A stretch of DNA of 64,000 nucleotides from an uncultured Paracoccaceae bacterium (GTDB lineage: Bacteria; Pseudomonadota; Alphaproteobacteria; Rhodobacterales; Rhodobacteraceae). The DNA lies in contig CATOSB010000004.1 of assembly GCA_951812305.1 (NCBI GenBank), positions 1,031,291 to 1,095,290 of the forward strand. Direction: 5' to 3'. Of the stretch, positions 35,596-44,348 are shown one piece after another. The translations under genes were made by a program, and so were the position numbers. Below the pieces are notes generated by a model. The model was given only the letters and a program-made list of their open reading frames with translations. It did no database searches and had not been told where the DNA came from. Within the stretch, counting starts at the first letter, position 1; every line of letters starts with the position of its first letter.

Positions 35596-36537
35596 TCAGC
35601 CGTTTGGGCGCGATCGAACGGGTCGACTTCGCTCCGCCATATCGTTGGGTCTATATCCGGGAATTGGGCGCCGACAAAAAATTGCTCTTCGGACAGTCCC
35701 GCGACGGGCAAATAGATTGCAGTGAACCGCAGGCAATTGCTGGTAGCACGCCGGATCTCTCGAAATTGTAATATTGCCCGAAAAACGTGATGCAATTCTG
35801 GAAACAATGCTCGCGTCCGTCTCGGCGCTGAGGGCGTCCAAGGAGATATGCACAGCCACGATATGTTCAGCACCGGCCCGGGTCGCCAGCGCGCCCAAGT
35901 GTTCGGGCGTCAAGTAATGTTCCGTCATATGTTGGCTGAAGGCATCAATCCTTTCTCTTGCCATCTGCGGATTCTTTTTGCGTATCCGCGCCATTGTCGT
36001 TTCAACGTCAATCACTTCCCCGACCAACAATTCGGCACCGGTGGCGAATTCTTCCAACGCCTTACAGCGGCCGGTGTCGCCGGTGAACACAATCGACCGA
36101 TCAGGCGCATCAAACCGCAATGACAGAGAGATTGGGCCGTCTTGGCCAAACTTGTCTTCGGTGCGGTAATGCGTGTTCTCGCACGCAGATATGCGAATGC
36201 CGTCGATTTCAAATTCGTCCCCGGGCGAGATCTCTTGAACACGTACAAATTCGCCGGGGTGCGGCAGGTTTTGCCCGGCCACGCCAAAGCCGATCTCTTG
36301 TGGCACCTCACAGGCGGCGATTAGCCCATCAATGATCCGACCCGTGCCTGGCGGGCCAAAAATGTTCAGCGGCACCTGCCGCTGCATCATCATGTTGATG
36401 CCCAGACAGGTGAACAAACTGCCAATATGGTCGAAATGGTGATGGCTTAGAATGATGTCGTGCAACTGGCGAAAGTCGACGCCTGCGCGCATCAATTGTT
36501 GCATCGCGCCTTCGCCGCAATCGACAAGGATGGGCAA
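35596..36537 (-). pseudogene. Metallo-beta-lactamase-fold hydrolase, truncated at both ends
   Basis: The frame shows LVDCGEGAMQQLMRAG, the metal site LSHHHFDHIGSLF (HxHxDH), VFTGDTGRCKALEEFA, EVIDVETTM and MTEHYLTPEHLGALA. This fits the RNase Z/arylsulfatase-like MBL group. The usual first 50 or so residues are missing: an in-frame stop lies just upstream in the tctC terminator hairpin and only TTG is available as start. The C-terminus after FSGNITISRD runs into unrelated sequence. It is probably a remnant left by rearrangement next to the IS630b copy. Confidence 0.75.
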
Positions 36538-36542
36538 GAAGT

Positions 36543-36568
36543 ATGGGCGTCCGTTCCGGGACGCCCAT
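36543..36568 (-). terminator. Hairpin terminator after tctC
   Basis: A perfect 10-bp stem ATGGGCGTCC / GGACGCCCAT with a 6-base loop lies 15 bp after the tctC stop on the minus strand, followed by ATACTTCTT. It likely ends the dehalogenase/demethylase/tctC transcript. Confidence 0.75.
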
Positions 36569-36582
36569 CATGTCTTTCTGCT

Positions 36583-37533
36583 TTACTGTGACACTTCGTT
36601 CAACAGGATCTCAGATTCTTCGAAGCCCTTGTTTATCAACGCACTGAGTTCTTCGCCCTGGACGACTAACGGTCCGCCAAACGCTTTTTTAATCAACCCG
36701 CCTGCCTGGGTGCTCTCATCTGATACAACCGCGCCGATGGCTTCTGCCAGGGCGTTACGCGCATCTTCAGGCATTCCACCTGGTCCGGCGAACATGAAAA
36801 AAGCGTCGCCGTCAAAGCCCACGCCCAGATCAGCAAGCAGCGGCGCGTCTGGCGTCTGCTTCAATGGATTTGACATGGCTGAGGCAAGATTCACCAGTTC
36901 GCCCGAAGCGACACCCTTGTTTTGAATGCCAGCCATAAAGCCGACATCCATATCATCGGCATTTACGCCATTCATGACCGCCTTGCCGCCACGTACAGCG
37001 ATGATGTTGAATTCAACGCCTTGCGCCTTGCCAAGCAAGTAGGCCAGGTCGCCCAGACGTTGGCTCATCGTGCCAAACCGGATTTCTTCGCCGGACTTGG
37101 CCGCAGCGATCACGTCATGAAAGTCTTTCCAGCCTTTGGATGACAGCGCCACGATACCCATTTGGGCGCCAGCGGTCGTTGTGATCGGGGTGAAATCGGC
37201 CGGGGTCAGCCCGATATCGGCAACATAAAGGTTATAGCCCATGGACTCCGCCACAACCATGCCGATGACCGAACCGTCGTTGGGCTCGTCCTTCATGGCA
37301 TTCAGAAGGTTGACGCCACCCTTCCCGGTGACCTGTTCGGGAATGAATTCCCAGCCCATGCGGGACTCTAGCTCCTCGGCAATCAGACGCGCTTGCGTGT
37401 CCGCACCGCCACCTGCAGCAAACGCGATCATCAGTTTGATTGGCCCCGGTGGTGTCCAATCCGCGGCGAATGCCGCGGTTGACATTGCGGCGCTGATGAC
37501 AGCCGCCGCTGTGAGTTTGAAAATATTCCGCAT
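36583..37533 (-). CDS. TctC-family periplasmic tricarboxylate-type binding protein
   Basis: 316 aa with a signal peptide (MRNIFKLTAAAVISAAMSTA, cleavage near AFA-AD). The mature protein starts with PIKLMIAFAAGGGADTQARL and has the Bug/TctC ligand-loop features, such as EQVTGKGGVNLLNAMKD. It captures a carboxylated ligand for a tripartite tricarboxylate transporter (TctA/TctB); no tctAB genes are nearby, so it must use a distant permease or they were lost. The start ATG 37533 has AGGGAGG; ATG 37536 is next to it. It follows the O-demethylase gene by 44 bp, suggesting it binds a related aromatic acid. Confidence 0.9.
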   Translation of the reverse strand: MRNIFKLTAAAVISAAMSTAAFAADWTPPGPIKLMIAFAAGGGADTQARLIAEELESRMGWEFIPEQVTGKGGVNLLNAMKDEPNDGSVIGMVVAESMGYNLYVADIGLTPADFTPITTTAGAQMGIVALSSKGWKDFHDVIAAAKSGEEIRFGTMSQRLGDLAYLLGKAQGVEFNIIAVRGGKAVMNGVNADDMDVGFMAGIQNKGVASGELVNLASAMSNPLKQTPDAPLLADLGVGFDGDAFFMFAGPGGMPEDARNALAEAIGAVVSDESTQAGGLIKKAFGGPLVVQGEELSALINKGFEESEILLNEVSQ

Positions 37534-37577
37534 CATTATCCTCCCTGGTCGATGCTTTGATTTGCAGGCAAAGGTGA

Positions 37578-38930
37578 TCAGCCGCGTTTTATGGGTTCTG
37601 GATCGACCTTCACTTGTACCGTCTTTTGTATATGGCGTTCTACAGCGGGTTTGCCCGATCCGCCATTCGGTTCTCCCCAAATTAGCGTCAGTTCCCTTCC
37701 CTCAACCGCAAGGTCTGGACGGATCGACGCAAGAGAAATGCAGGACCGGTCGGCCTCTGAATAGACCGGGTAATAGGAAACGCCGACATCGACGCCGTCC
37801 AATTGGACGCGGTCGCTGGGCGATGTGGTGTAATTGCCCACGGGCAGCTCGATCCGCTTATATCTGTCGCCGGCGCCAAACATACTGGCATATATCGCCA
37901 CCACATCCTCGGAATTCCAGACAAGGCGCACTTTTTTCAGCTTCTGTTCTGGGCGCAATGCCTCGAGCGCGGCGCGTCCAATGAATTCATGGTCGAATTT
38001 GACCATAAAGCCATAGCCCAGATCATAGGGTGTTCGATAATAATCCTCGACATTGCCGGTGGCCAGCGAACCACCAATCGAATGCATCGCCTCGAACCCA
38101 TTACCGGGCAACCATTCGCGATAGGCGCGCATTTTATCGCCGGTGTAGATGGCTGGAAGGACAGACCCGACCCAGCCGGAAACACAGGCCGTCACCGGGT
38201 AGATGCGGCCGCCGATCTGGGCGATGTCATATTGCGCTCCCGCTTCAAGGATCAGAGCCCGCACCGCGTCACCTTCGGCCGACGGTCCCCAGAATTCGTA
38301 CCCCGGCGCGCCCGACATGCGATGGTTTAGCGCCGTCACTCGGTGGAGCCCGATGTTGAATTGCCCCATTTTGAAGAACGGTATCTCTGGAAGTGGCCCG
38401 CCGTTGAGTTCCTCCAGAATTTTATCGGCATTGGGCCCCTGAACCTGAAACCGAAATAGGCGTCGGTCTGTAAGATTGGCGGAGGGGCGGTCGATATGCT
38501 TGACCTGCACGTCATAGTCACCGGTTTCAATGTGGAATCGCAGCCAATTGGCCACCATCGGCTTGCCAACGACGCTGACCTTATTCTCTTCCTCACAAAA
38601 CAAAACGGCGTCGCCGATATACTGGCCATCATAGTTGCATACGACATATTGCTTGGCTTGCATCGAGCCGAAGCCGTCAAAAGAGTTAATCCCAAGATCA
38701 GACAAAAGCCGGATGACATCCGGGCCTTCAAAATACACATCGGTCATATGGTGCGACATATTCTGGAAAATCGCCGATGTGCCCCAGGCGCGTTGCTCGT
38801 CTATCCAGTTCGAAAATTCTGCCTGCACAGGGAAGGTGAAACGCTGGCCATGCGCATCATAAAGCATCGACCAAAGATCGCCATGCGCGTCGATCTTGTT
38901 CTGTAGAGATTGGTGTTCGGTGTCTGTCAT
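37578..38930 (-). CDS. Tetrahydrofolate-dependent aromatic O-demethylase-like protein (LigM/DesA type)
   Basis: 450-aa member of the GcvT/aminomethyltransferase superfamily. The N-terminus FPVQAEFSNWIDEQRAW followed by QNMSHHMTDVYFEG is characteristic of LigM and DesA, which move methyl groups from vanillate, 3-O-methylgallate or syringate to tetrahydrofolate. Later motifs include FRFQVQGPNADKILEEL and GYGFMVKFDHEFIGRAAL. DmdA and sarcosine dehydrogenase parts are shorter or different, so aromatic O-demethylation is favoured but the exact substrate is not known. ATG 38930 has AAGGCG upstream. It lies between the LuxR gene and tctC on the same strand. Confidence 0.85.
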   Translation of the reverse strand: MTDTEHQSLQNKIDAHGDLWSMLYDAHGQRFTFPVQAEFSNWIDEQRAWGTSAIFQNMSHHMTDVYFEGPDVIRLLSDLGINSFDGFGSMQAKQYVVCNYDGQYIGDAVLFCEEENKVSVVGKPMVANWLRFHIETGDYDVQVKHIDRPSANLTDRRLFRFQVQGPNADKILEELNGGPLPEIPFFKMGQFNIGLHRVTALNHRMSGAPGYEFWGPSAEGDAVRALILEAGAQYDIAQIGGRIYPVTACVSGWVGSVLPAIYTGDKMRAYREWLPGNGFEAMHSIGGSLATGNVEDYYRTPYDLGYGFMVKFDHEFIGRAALEALRPEQKLKKVRLVWNSEDVVAIYASMFGAGDRYKRIELPVGNYTTSPSDRVQLDGVDVGVSYYPVYSEADRSCISLASIRPDLAVEGRELTLIWGEPNGGSGKPAVERHIQKTVQVKVDPEPIKRG

Positions 38931-39607
38931 GACCGTCGCCTTAATATTTTGCGGTAGTTTTGCACGGCAAATGCGAAGTTTCCGTCATCCGAACGGATGA
39001 CGCCTTGCACGCAAAAAACTCAACTGGCTCGATTGTCATTTACGATCAGTGCCATCAAAGCCGTCGCCGAACCCACGCCCAGTTTGCGATAGGCGCGCCT
39101 GCGCAACGTTCTCACGGTCGCTTCAGATATGCTTAGATCAAGCGCTGTCCCGGCCACCGTTTTGCCCTCGATCAAGCAATCACAGACCTCGGCCTCACGC
39201 GGTGACAACTCCACGAACCCTGGTGCGTTGCGCTCCCGCAGGCTCGAGGCGCTGGTGCCTGCAACGAATTGAAAATGCTCAGACCCCACCAACCGCTGAC
39301 GCAGACCAATCAACGCGTGGACCAGCGGTAAAGTGCGGCAAAGCCCATCATATTCTGCATCGCTCAACCAGCCCGCATTGACGCTGCGCAGGTAAAATGA
39401 CTGAAACCCGGTCTTGCCATCACGCGAAAACAACGCAACGCGTTCGATTACCCCGGCGCGCTCAAAAATCGACCTGCGCGTATCATCTTTGCCGGGATGC
39501 CACCGTTCGATCAGCACGCCGCCCGCGGGCGCGGCCTGTATGCGCTCGACAAGCTCTTTGTGAATATCCGGATCGCTTAGGATTCTCTTGGCATTGTGTC
39601 GAAACCA

Positions 39608-40800
39608 CAGGGCAATCGCGCTTCAGAAGCCCTGGATGAGGGTTTTGAGGAAGTCATTGCTCCAGCCTGCCTTTTTGAACTTCCCACGGTTTGAGCCTTT
39701 TGCGGGATTTGCCTTGATGATGTTCAAAGCGATGCGCCTCAAGGCGGCGAAGTTGGCTGGCGCGTGATCTTTTCGTGCGCGGTGCTGATCATCGTTCATC
39801 ACCACGTCGAGAGACCAATGCAAACTGTTCTCGATCTGCCAGTGACCACGGATCAGAGAAGCGGCAACTTGAGCCGAGGGACATTTGGAGAGGAGGTAAA
39901 TCCGCTCTGACCGGTTTGTTTTGTCATCTGCTGCTCGCTCAGAAACGACGTGGACGAAGGCTTGTAGATGCGGCCAGTTATGGATGTCCGTGAGATACTG
40001 CGGCACATTATAGACGCGATATGACCGCTCCTCGATGCGGCCGTGGTCAGCGTCGACCGTGTCATATTTATCAATGTAATCAGTACCCTGATCGTCAACA
40101 AAGGCCCGTACATCAGCCAGCATGTCGCCCTGGTTGCCCTTGAGCTGCAAGCAATATTCGCCGCCCGCCTGCACGATCAATTCGCAGGTCTCTCTCTGGC
40201 AGTGCAGCGCATCAGCGGTGATGGTGATGCCACGGATATCAAGCATCCCGATCAGGTCGCGCAGCGCCAGTATCTCGCCGCCGCCCCTGGCGCTTTCTGC
40301 GATGCCCAGGCTCAGGCGCGCGCCATGGGCAAAGGCGGTCACGATGTTCATGTTCGACTGCCCGGCGGCCTTGTCAAAGCTGCGCCGCATCTCTTTGCCA
40401 TCGATAGCGATTGCCGGCTCATCTCCAGCCTTGACCGCAAAATCGGTGCGAAACTTGTCGAAAAAGGCCTGAAAGCTCGACGGCTTCATAAGGCGGAAGA
40501 GCCGCGAATACGCGTCATGGCAGGGAATGCCGTGGGGCAATTCGAGAAACTCTCGCAGGAAATCCTCCTTCATATGCCCGAAAAGCTCCATGTCGACCGC
40601 CGTCTCACCGCCGCACAGCGCGCACAAAAGGCTGATCGTCATGAGATCGCAGAAATTGTGACGCGGGGCATTGCCACCCCGAGGATCGTCCATGTCGTTG
40701 AAATAGCTGGTCAATGTAGGCATCTCAAAACTCCATCAAGTGATGAATCCTCAAGAATCCAATTCTAATCCACAGTCAAACTTCAAGCGCGATTCCCCTG
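39608..40800 (-). mobile_element. ISAs1-family element
   Basis: 1193 bp, inverted repeats CAGGGCAATCGCGCTT (39608) and the complement of CAGGGGAATCGCGCTT ending at 40800. The 10-bp target duplication GTCGAAACCA lies at 39598-39607 and 40801-40810. Confidence 0.95.
39623..40723 (-). CDS. ISAs1-family transposase
   Basis: 366 aa with the family N-terminus DPRGGNAPRHNFCDLMTISL and the catalytic regions AIAIDGKEMRRSFD, ITADALHCQRETCE and RGHWQIENSLHWSLDVVMND. The reading frame is intact. It starts MPTLTSYFNDMDDPR at ATG 40723. Confidence 0.95.
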   Translation of the reverse strand: MPTLTSYFNDMDDPRGGNAPRHNFCDLMTISLLCALCGGETAVDMELFGHMKEDFLREFLELPHGIPCHDAYSRLFRLMKPSSFQAFFDKFRTDFAVKAGDEPAIAIDGKEMRRSFDKAAGQSNMNIVTAFAHGARLSLGIAESARGGGEILALRDLIGMLDIRGITITADALHCQRETCELIVQAGGEYCLQLKGNQGDMLADVRAFVDDQGTDYIDKYDTVDADHGRIEERSYRVYNVPQYLTDIHNWPHLQAFVHVVSERAADDKTNRSERIYLLSKCPSAQVAASLIRGHWQIENSLHWSLDVVMNDDQHRARKDHAPANFAALRRIALNIIKANPAKGSNRGKFKKAGWSNDFLKTLIQGF

Positions 40801-41064
40801 GTCGAAACCAATAGTCACTCACCTTTCCGGACCAAACCGACAGGGTCGGTTTGGGGTGCGCAAGGTCGGCAATGTAGAAGGCACCAAAATTGCTGATCGC
40901 GGCATGGGATGAAATATGGTCCAGCACCGCTTTTCCAAAGTCCGGTTTCGGAACTGCAGCGGCCAACGACGCCACGCCATCGAGCGTCAGCACACTTGTC
41001 TGAATTCCATCCGCCATTCCCTACCGTAGTCGGGGAATAGGTTGTGCGACAACTGCCGCAATCG

Positions 41065-44000
41065 CTAAAGATCGACCTCGATCACGCCGTCCGGTTCCGC
41101 CGCGCGCGATTGGCACAGGATCACGTTGGTTTCCCGCTGTTTCTTCGACAAGACGAAATCACGATGCTCCACGTCGCCGGAAATCAAACCACATTTGCAG
41201 ACGCCGCACAGCCCGTCCGAACATTTGACGTCGATCTGAACCCCGTTTTCGGTCAGAACATCGGTCGCCGACTTATCCGCGGGAACCGTCAGCACCTTGC
41301 CGGACCGCGCGAGTTTCAGCGCGAATGCGTGGTTTTCATATTCCGGCTGCTCCGGCACGCTGAAGTATTCCAGATGCGTGGCGTCTTCGGGAAACCCTTG
41401 CCGCGCGGCAGCTTCCAGAACACCGCTCATATAGCGGTCCGGCCCGCAGGTGTAGACATGCCACCCGGCCTGATACCCAGCCAACAGCGCATCCAGATCG
41501 GCCCGCGATGCCTGATCAGAGAAATGGTAGTGGACGCGATCAGCCCAGGGGACCGAAGCCAGGTCGTCCAGAAAACCAGCCCCGTCCTTGCGACTGGCCG
41601 AATAGTGCAGCTCAAAATCCATACCCATGGCATGCAGGCGGTGACCGAACGCAATCATCGGCGTGATGCCGATCCCGCCGCCCATGAGGAAGGTTTTGGT
41701 TGCTGTCTCATCCAACTCAAAATGATTGATCGGTTTGGAAATGAATATCTTGCGGCCTTCGTTGAAGATCCGATGCAGCAGCTTGGAACCGCCGCGGCCC
41801 TCATCTTCGCGCAAAACGCCGATCTGGTATTTCGACTGGTCCGCCGGGTCACCCGACATCGAATATTGCCGCAAATAGGCGGGGCCGACGACGATATCCA
41901 GATGCGCACCCGCCGTCCATTCCGGCAGGTCAGTGCCGTCCAAAGCGCGGAATTCATACTTGGCCACATCCGGCGTCATCTTTTCGACCTTCGACACCTG
42001 AACGCGGACAACGGGGGACGGGCCGTCATTGGTATAGATATGCAGGTGATCGCGTTCACCGCGTGCCAGCTTGGCCTTGTATTCCTCTGCTGTCACCAAC
42101 GCCTGAAACGCTTCGATCCCCGCCTCGCGGTCCATCGGGAACGGATAGGGCCAGGGATGGGGCGCAAGGTTGGCGGGGTAGACCGCAAGCGTCTGATCCT
42201 CATATTTCAGGTCCAGATCCTTTTGCAGGTCACGCCGGTTTACGGGCACATCAACCGGGTGGTACCCGCCATCGTCCTTCAAACCGATATCCCACCACCA
42301 TTTCTTGGTTTCATTCAGCCCGCCATGGCCGACCATATCGTCCAGTTTTGCAAGCATCGGCGCCGCCTTGGGAAAATTCATCGCCGCCCAGCGAAATGGC
42401 TTTTCTGCAAACAGACCCTCAAGATTCCAGGGGCAGGTTTTCATACAGCGCCCACACATCGCGCCGCCATCCGTGGTGATCCGATAGGTTGCGCATTTCT
42501 GGCTGTCGGATTTCCAGATCTCATAGCCATTGAACATCAGTTTCGGTCCGGCAGTGATGGCCCCGGACGGACATTCGCGGGCGCATTTATTGCATTGTTC
42601 GCAAAACTTCTGCAGGCCAAAGTCGATCGGCCTGTCATGCGCGATTGGCATATCCGTTGTGACCACGCCGGATTTCAGGCGCGGCCCAAGGAACGGGTTC
42701 AGGATGACCTCACCGATGCGAGAGACCTCTCCCAACCCCGACAGCAACAACAGCGGCGGCTGCAACACCTGACCATCCATATTGGTATGCGCCCGCGCAC
42801 CATAGCCAAGGTTGCGGATATGCTTGGCCAGAACGCCCCCCAGCAGCGCAAACCGCAGATAGGCGCGCATGGACTGTGCGACACTGATCCAGTCATCGCC
42901 GCTGGCACCCTCCATCGTCTCATAACCCTGATCAATGATCATGCTGATCGCCTGATCATGCGGCGGATCTAGGGGCGCACCGGTTGCGTCATGGGAATAC
43001 CAGACCCATTCCGGACACCGGCTAAGCCCGACAGCATCCGCCCCCAGAAAATACGCAGCAGCCTTGATATTGGCGGCGTTTCGCTCTGCATCGCTGGGGC
43101 GTGGTCCGTCGCCCGCCGCAGCATCCTGCAAGACGACAAAGGCCCCAAGCAGTCGCCGCTGTGCATGTGATGGCGCGGCTTTGCGCCCGAAGTAGCCACC
43201 GGCCGCGTTCTGTTGAACGGACTTGCCCAACTCACCAAACTGTGCCCGCGCAAACATATCGGTGCGTTTGGGCACACGGGCCACGTTGGGTTCATCAATA
43301 AAGGTTGTCGGCGCATCTACGCGTTTCAGAGTCTCAAACGGATAGGCCCCGTCCATATAACGACGCTTGGCATAGGGGTCCCGGTTTAGAGCGTTTTTCT
43401 GCGACGCGGTTCCCAGCCACCAGGCCGGTCCGTTTGTGCGTGACCACGGTTGTTCACTCGCCAATGGCTGATCCGGCTTGATCTCCAAGGTCGTCGTGAC
43501 CGCCGCGACGCCGAAACCTTTACCCAGCCACGGCACAATCAGTTCGCCGTCCTGCACCATCGCCAACCCTGCAGCCACAGTCAGTTGGTTCAGGTCCACA
43601 TCCGTCGTCGTCGCCGTATGCGCCATGGCGTCAAACCCCAGCGCGCGGATGTAATTTGCCACTACTACCGCCGTTTCAGACGCCCGCAAACAGGCGCGGT
43701 GGTCCTGCGCGTCCTGAATCCAGTCGCACCCCAACTCATCCGCACCGGGATCGCGCATATGTTCATATAGGAAGACAATCGCATGGGTGTGATGATCCGA
43801 GGCGGCAGGCGGGGCTTCCATCGACTCCTTAAGATCGGCCATGATCATGTCGATGCCCGACGCCAGCGTTTTGGTCTGCTTCGTTCTTAGGTCTTCGGCC
43901 AACCGATCAATGTCGGGATTTCGAACGGGCGTCTTCAACCGCGCACTGCCCGACAGACGCGCTGCCCCGACCATCGATGCATCGTAGAAATAGCCAAATG

Positions 44001-44268
44001 ATTTCAGGTGATTGGCGCGTTCCGTCAAATCCTCAGGAATTGTCGATTTTACCTTGCCGACCAGCCCATCGCGGATTGCATCCATCATGGACTGGTATTC
44101 GGACATCGCGTTAACGATCGACGCCGGGTCTTCACCGTGCCGAAACTCAAGGGGTTTCGGTTCAGGAACATGAGACAGATCCGGCAATTCGCCCCGACCC
44201 AACCGCTCTAGCGGGTAGGGACCCAAGTGGAACGGCCTGCCTTTCTGGGAAAATAGGTGAGCGGTCAT
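41065..44268 (-). CDS. Self-sufficient reductive dehalogenase fused to a flavin/2Fe-2S reductase (BhbA type)
   Basis: 1067 aa. The first ~720 residues are a reductive dehalogenase: a cobalamin-binding nitroreductase-like core (EYSHDATG region; HIRNLGYGARAHTN) followed by two 4Fe-4S motifs, CEQCNKCARECPSGAI and a Cys plus CGRCMKTCPWN. The C-terminal ~320 residues are a phthalate-dioxygenase-reductase-like module: FMN site around LRQYSMSGDP, NAD(P) site FLMGGGIGITPMI and YTCGPDRYM, and 2Fe-2S CSDGLCGVCKCG plus a later Cys. No twin-arginine signal and no membrane-anchor gene, so it is cytoplasmic and catabolic like Comamonas BhbA and Nitratireductor NpRdhA, which remove halogens from halophenolic acids using NADPH. 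ATG 44268 is chosen; an upstream TTG extends 22 codons. Confidence 0.93.
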   Translation of the reverse strand: MTAHLFSQKGRPFHLGPYPLERLGRGELPDLSHVPEPKPLEFRHGEDPASIVNAMSEYQSMMDAIRDGLVGKVKSTIPEDLTERANHLKSFGYFYDASMVGAARLSGSARLKTPVRNPDIDRLAEDLRTKQTKTLASGIDMIMADLKESMEAPPAASDHHTHAIVFLYEHMRDPGADELGCDWIQDAQDHRACLRASETAVVVANYIRALGFDAMAHTATTTDVDLNQLTVAAGLAMVQDGELIVPWLGKGFGVAAVTTTLEIKPDQPLASEQPWSRTNGPAWWLGTASQKNALNRDPYAKRRYMDGAYPFETLKRVDAPTTFIDEPNVARVPKRTDMFARAQFGELGKSVQQNAAGGYFGRKAAPSHAQRRLLGAFVVLQDAAAGDGPRPSDAERNAANIKAAAYFLGADAVGLSRCPEWVWYSHDATGAPLDPPHDQAISMIIDQGYETMEGASGDDWISVAQSMRAYLRFALLGGVLAKHIRNLGYGARAHTNMDGQVLQPPLLLLSGLGEVSRIGEVILNPFLGPRLKSGVVTTDMPIAHDRPIDFGLQKFCEQCNKCARECPSGAITAGPKLMFNGYEIWKSDSQKCATYRITTDGGAMCGRCMKTCPWNLEGLFAEKPFRWAAMNFPKAAPMLAKLDDMVGHGGLNETKKWWWDIGLKDDGGYHPVDVPVNRRDLQKDLDLKYEDQTLAVYPANLAPHPWPYPFPMDREAGIEAFQALVTAEEYKAKLARGERDHLHIYTNDGPSPVVRVQVSKVEKMTPDVAKYEFRALDGTDLPEWTAGAHLDIVVGPAYLRQYSMSGDPADQSKYQIGVLREDEGRGGSKLLHRIFNEGRKIFISKPINHFELDETATKTFLMGGGIGITPMIAFGHRLHAMGMDFELHYSASRKDGAGFLDDLASVPWADRVHYHFSDQASRADLDALLAGYQAGWHVYTCGPDRYMSGVLEAAARQGFPEDATHLEYFSVPEQPEYENHAFALKLARSGKVLTVPADKSATDVLTENGVQIDVKCSDGLCGVCKCGLISGDVEHRDFVLSKKQRETNVILCQSRAAEPDGVIEVDL

Positions 44269-44348
44269 ATGCAATTCCGTTGGGCTGAGATTCAGGCGTT
44301 TTCTTATCGCCGTATCACATGTGTCAGGCGCCAAATGTTTAATTTGCT

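Larger units (their letters stand above)
39020..41017 (-). pseudogene. LuxR-family regulator, split by ISAs1
   Basis: 39020-39607 joined to 40811-41017 gives 264 aa. The upstream part starts MADGIQTSVLTLDGVASLAA and reads SNFGAFYIADLAHPKP; removing ISAs1 and one 10-bp duplication joins YWFR to HNAKRILSDPDIHKEL. The C-terminus is a LuxR HTH: LSPREAEVCDCLIEGKTVAG, then SEATVRTLRRRAYRKLGVGS. It lies between the dehalogenase (47 bp upstream) and the O-demethylase genes on the same strand and probably controlled them. The insertion separates sensor and DNA-binding parts. Confidence 0.9.

Noticed and set aside
41044..42972. 642-aa plus-strand frame across the dehalogenase gene
   Set aside because: It lies wholly antisense to the well-supported reductive dehalogenase/reductase fusion and shows no family motifs.
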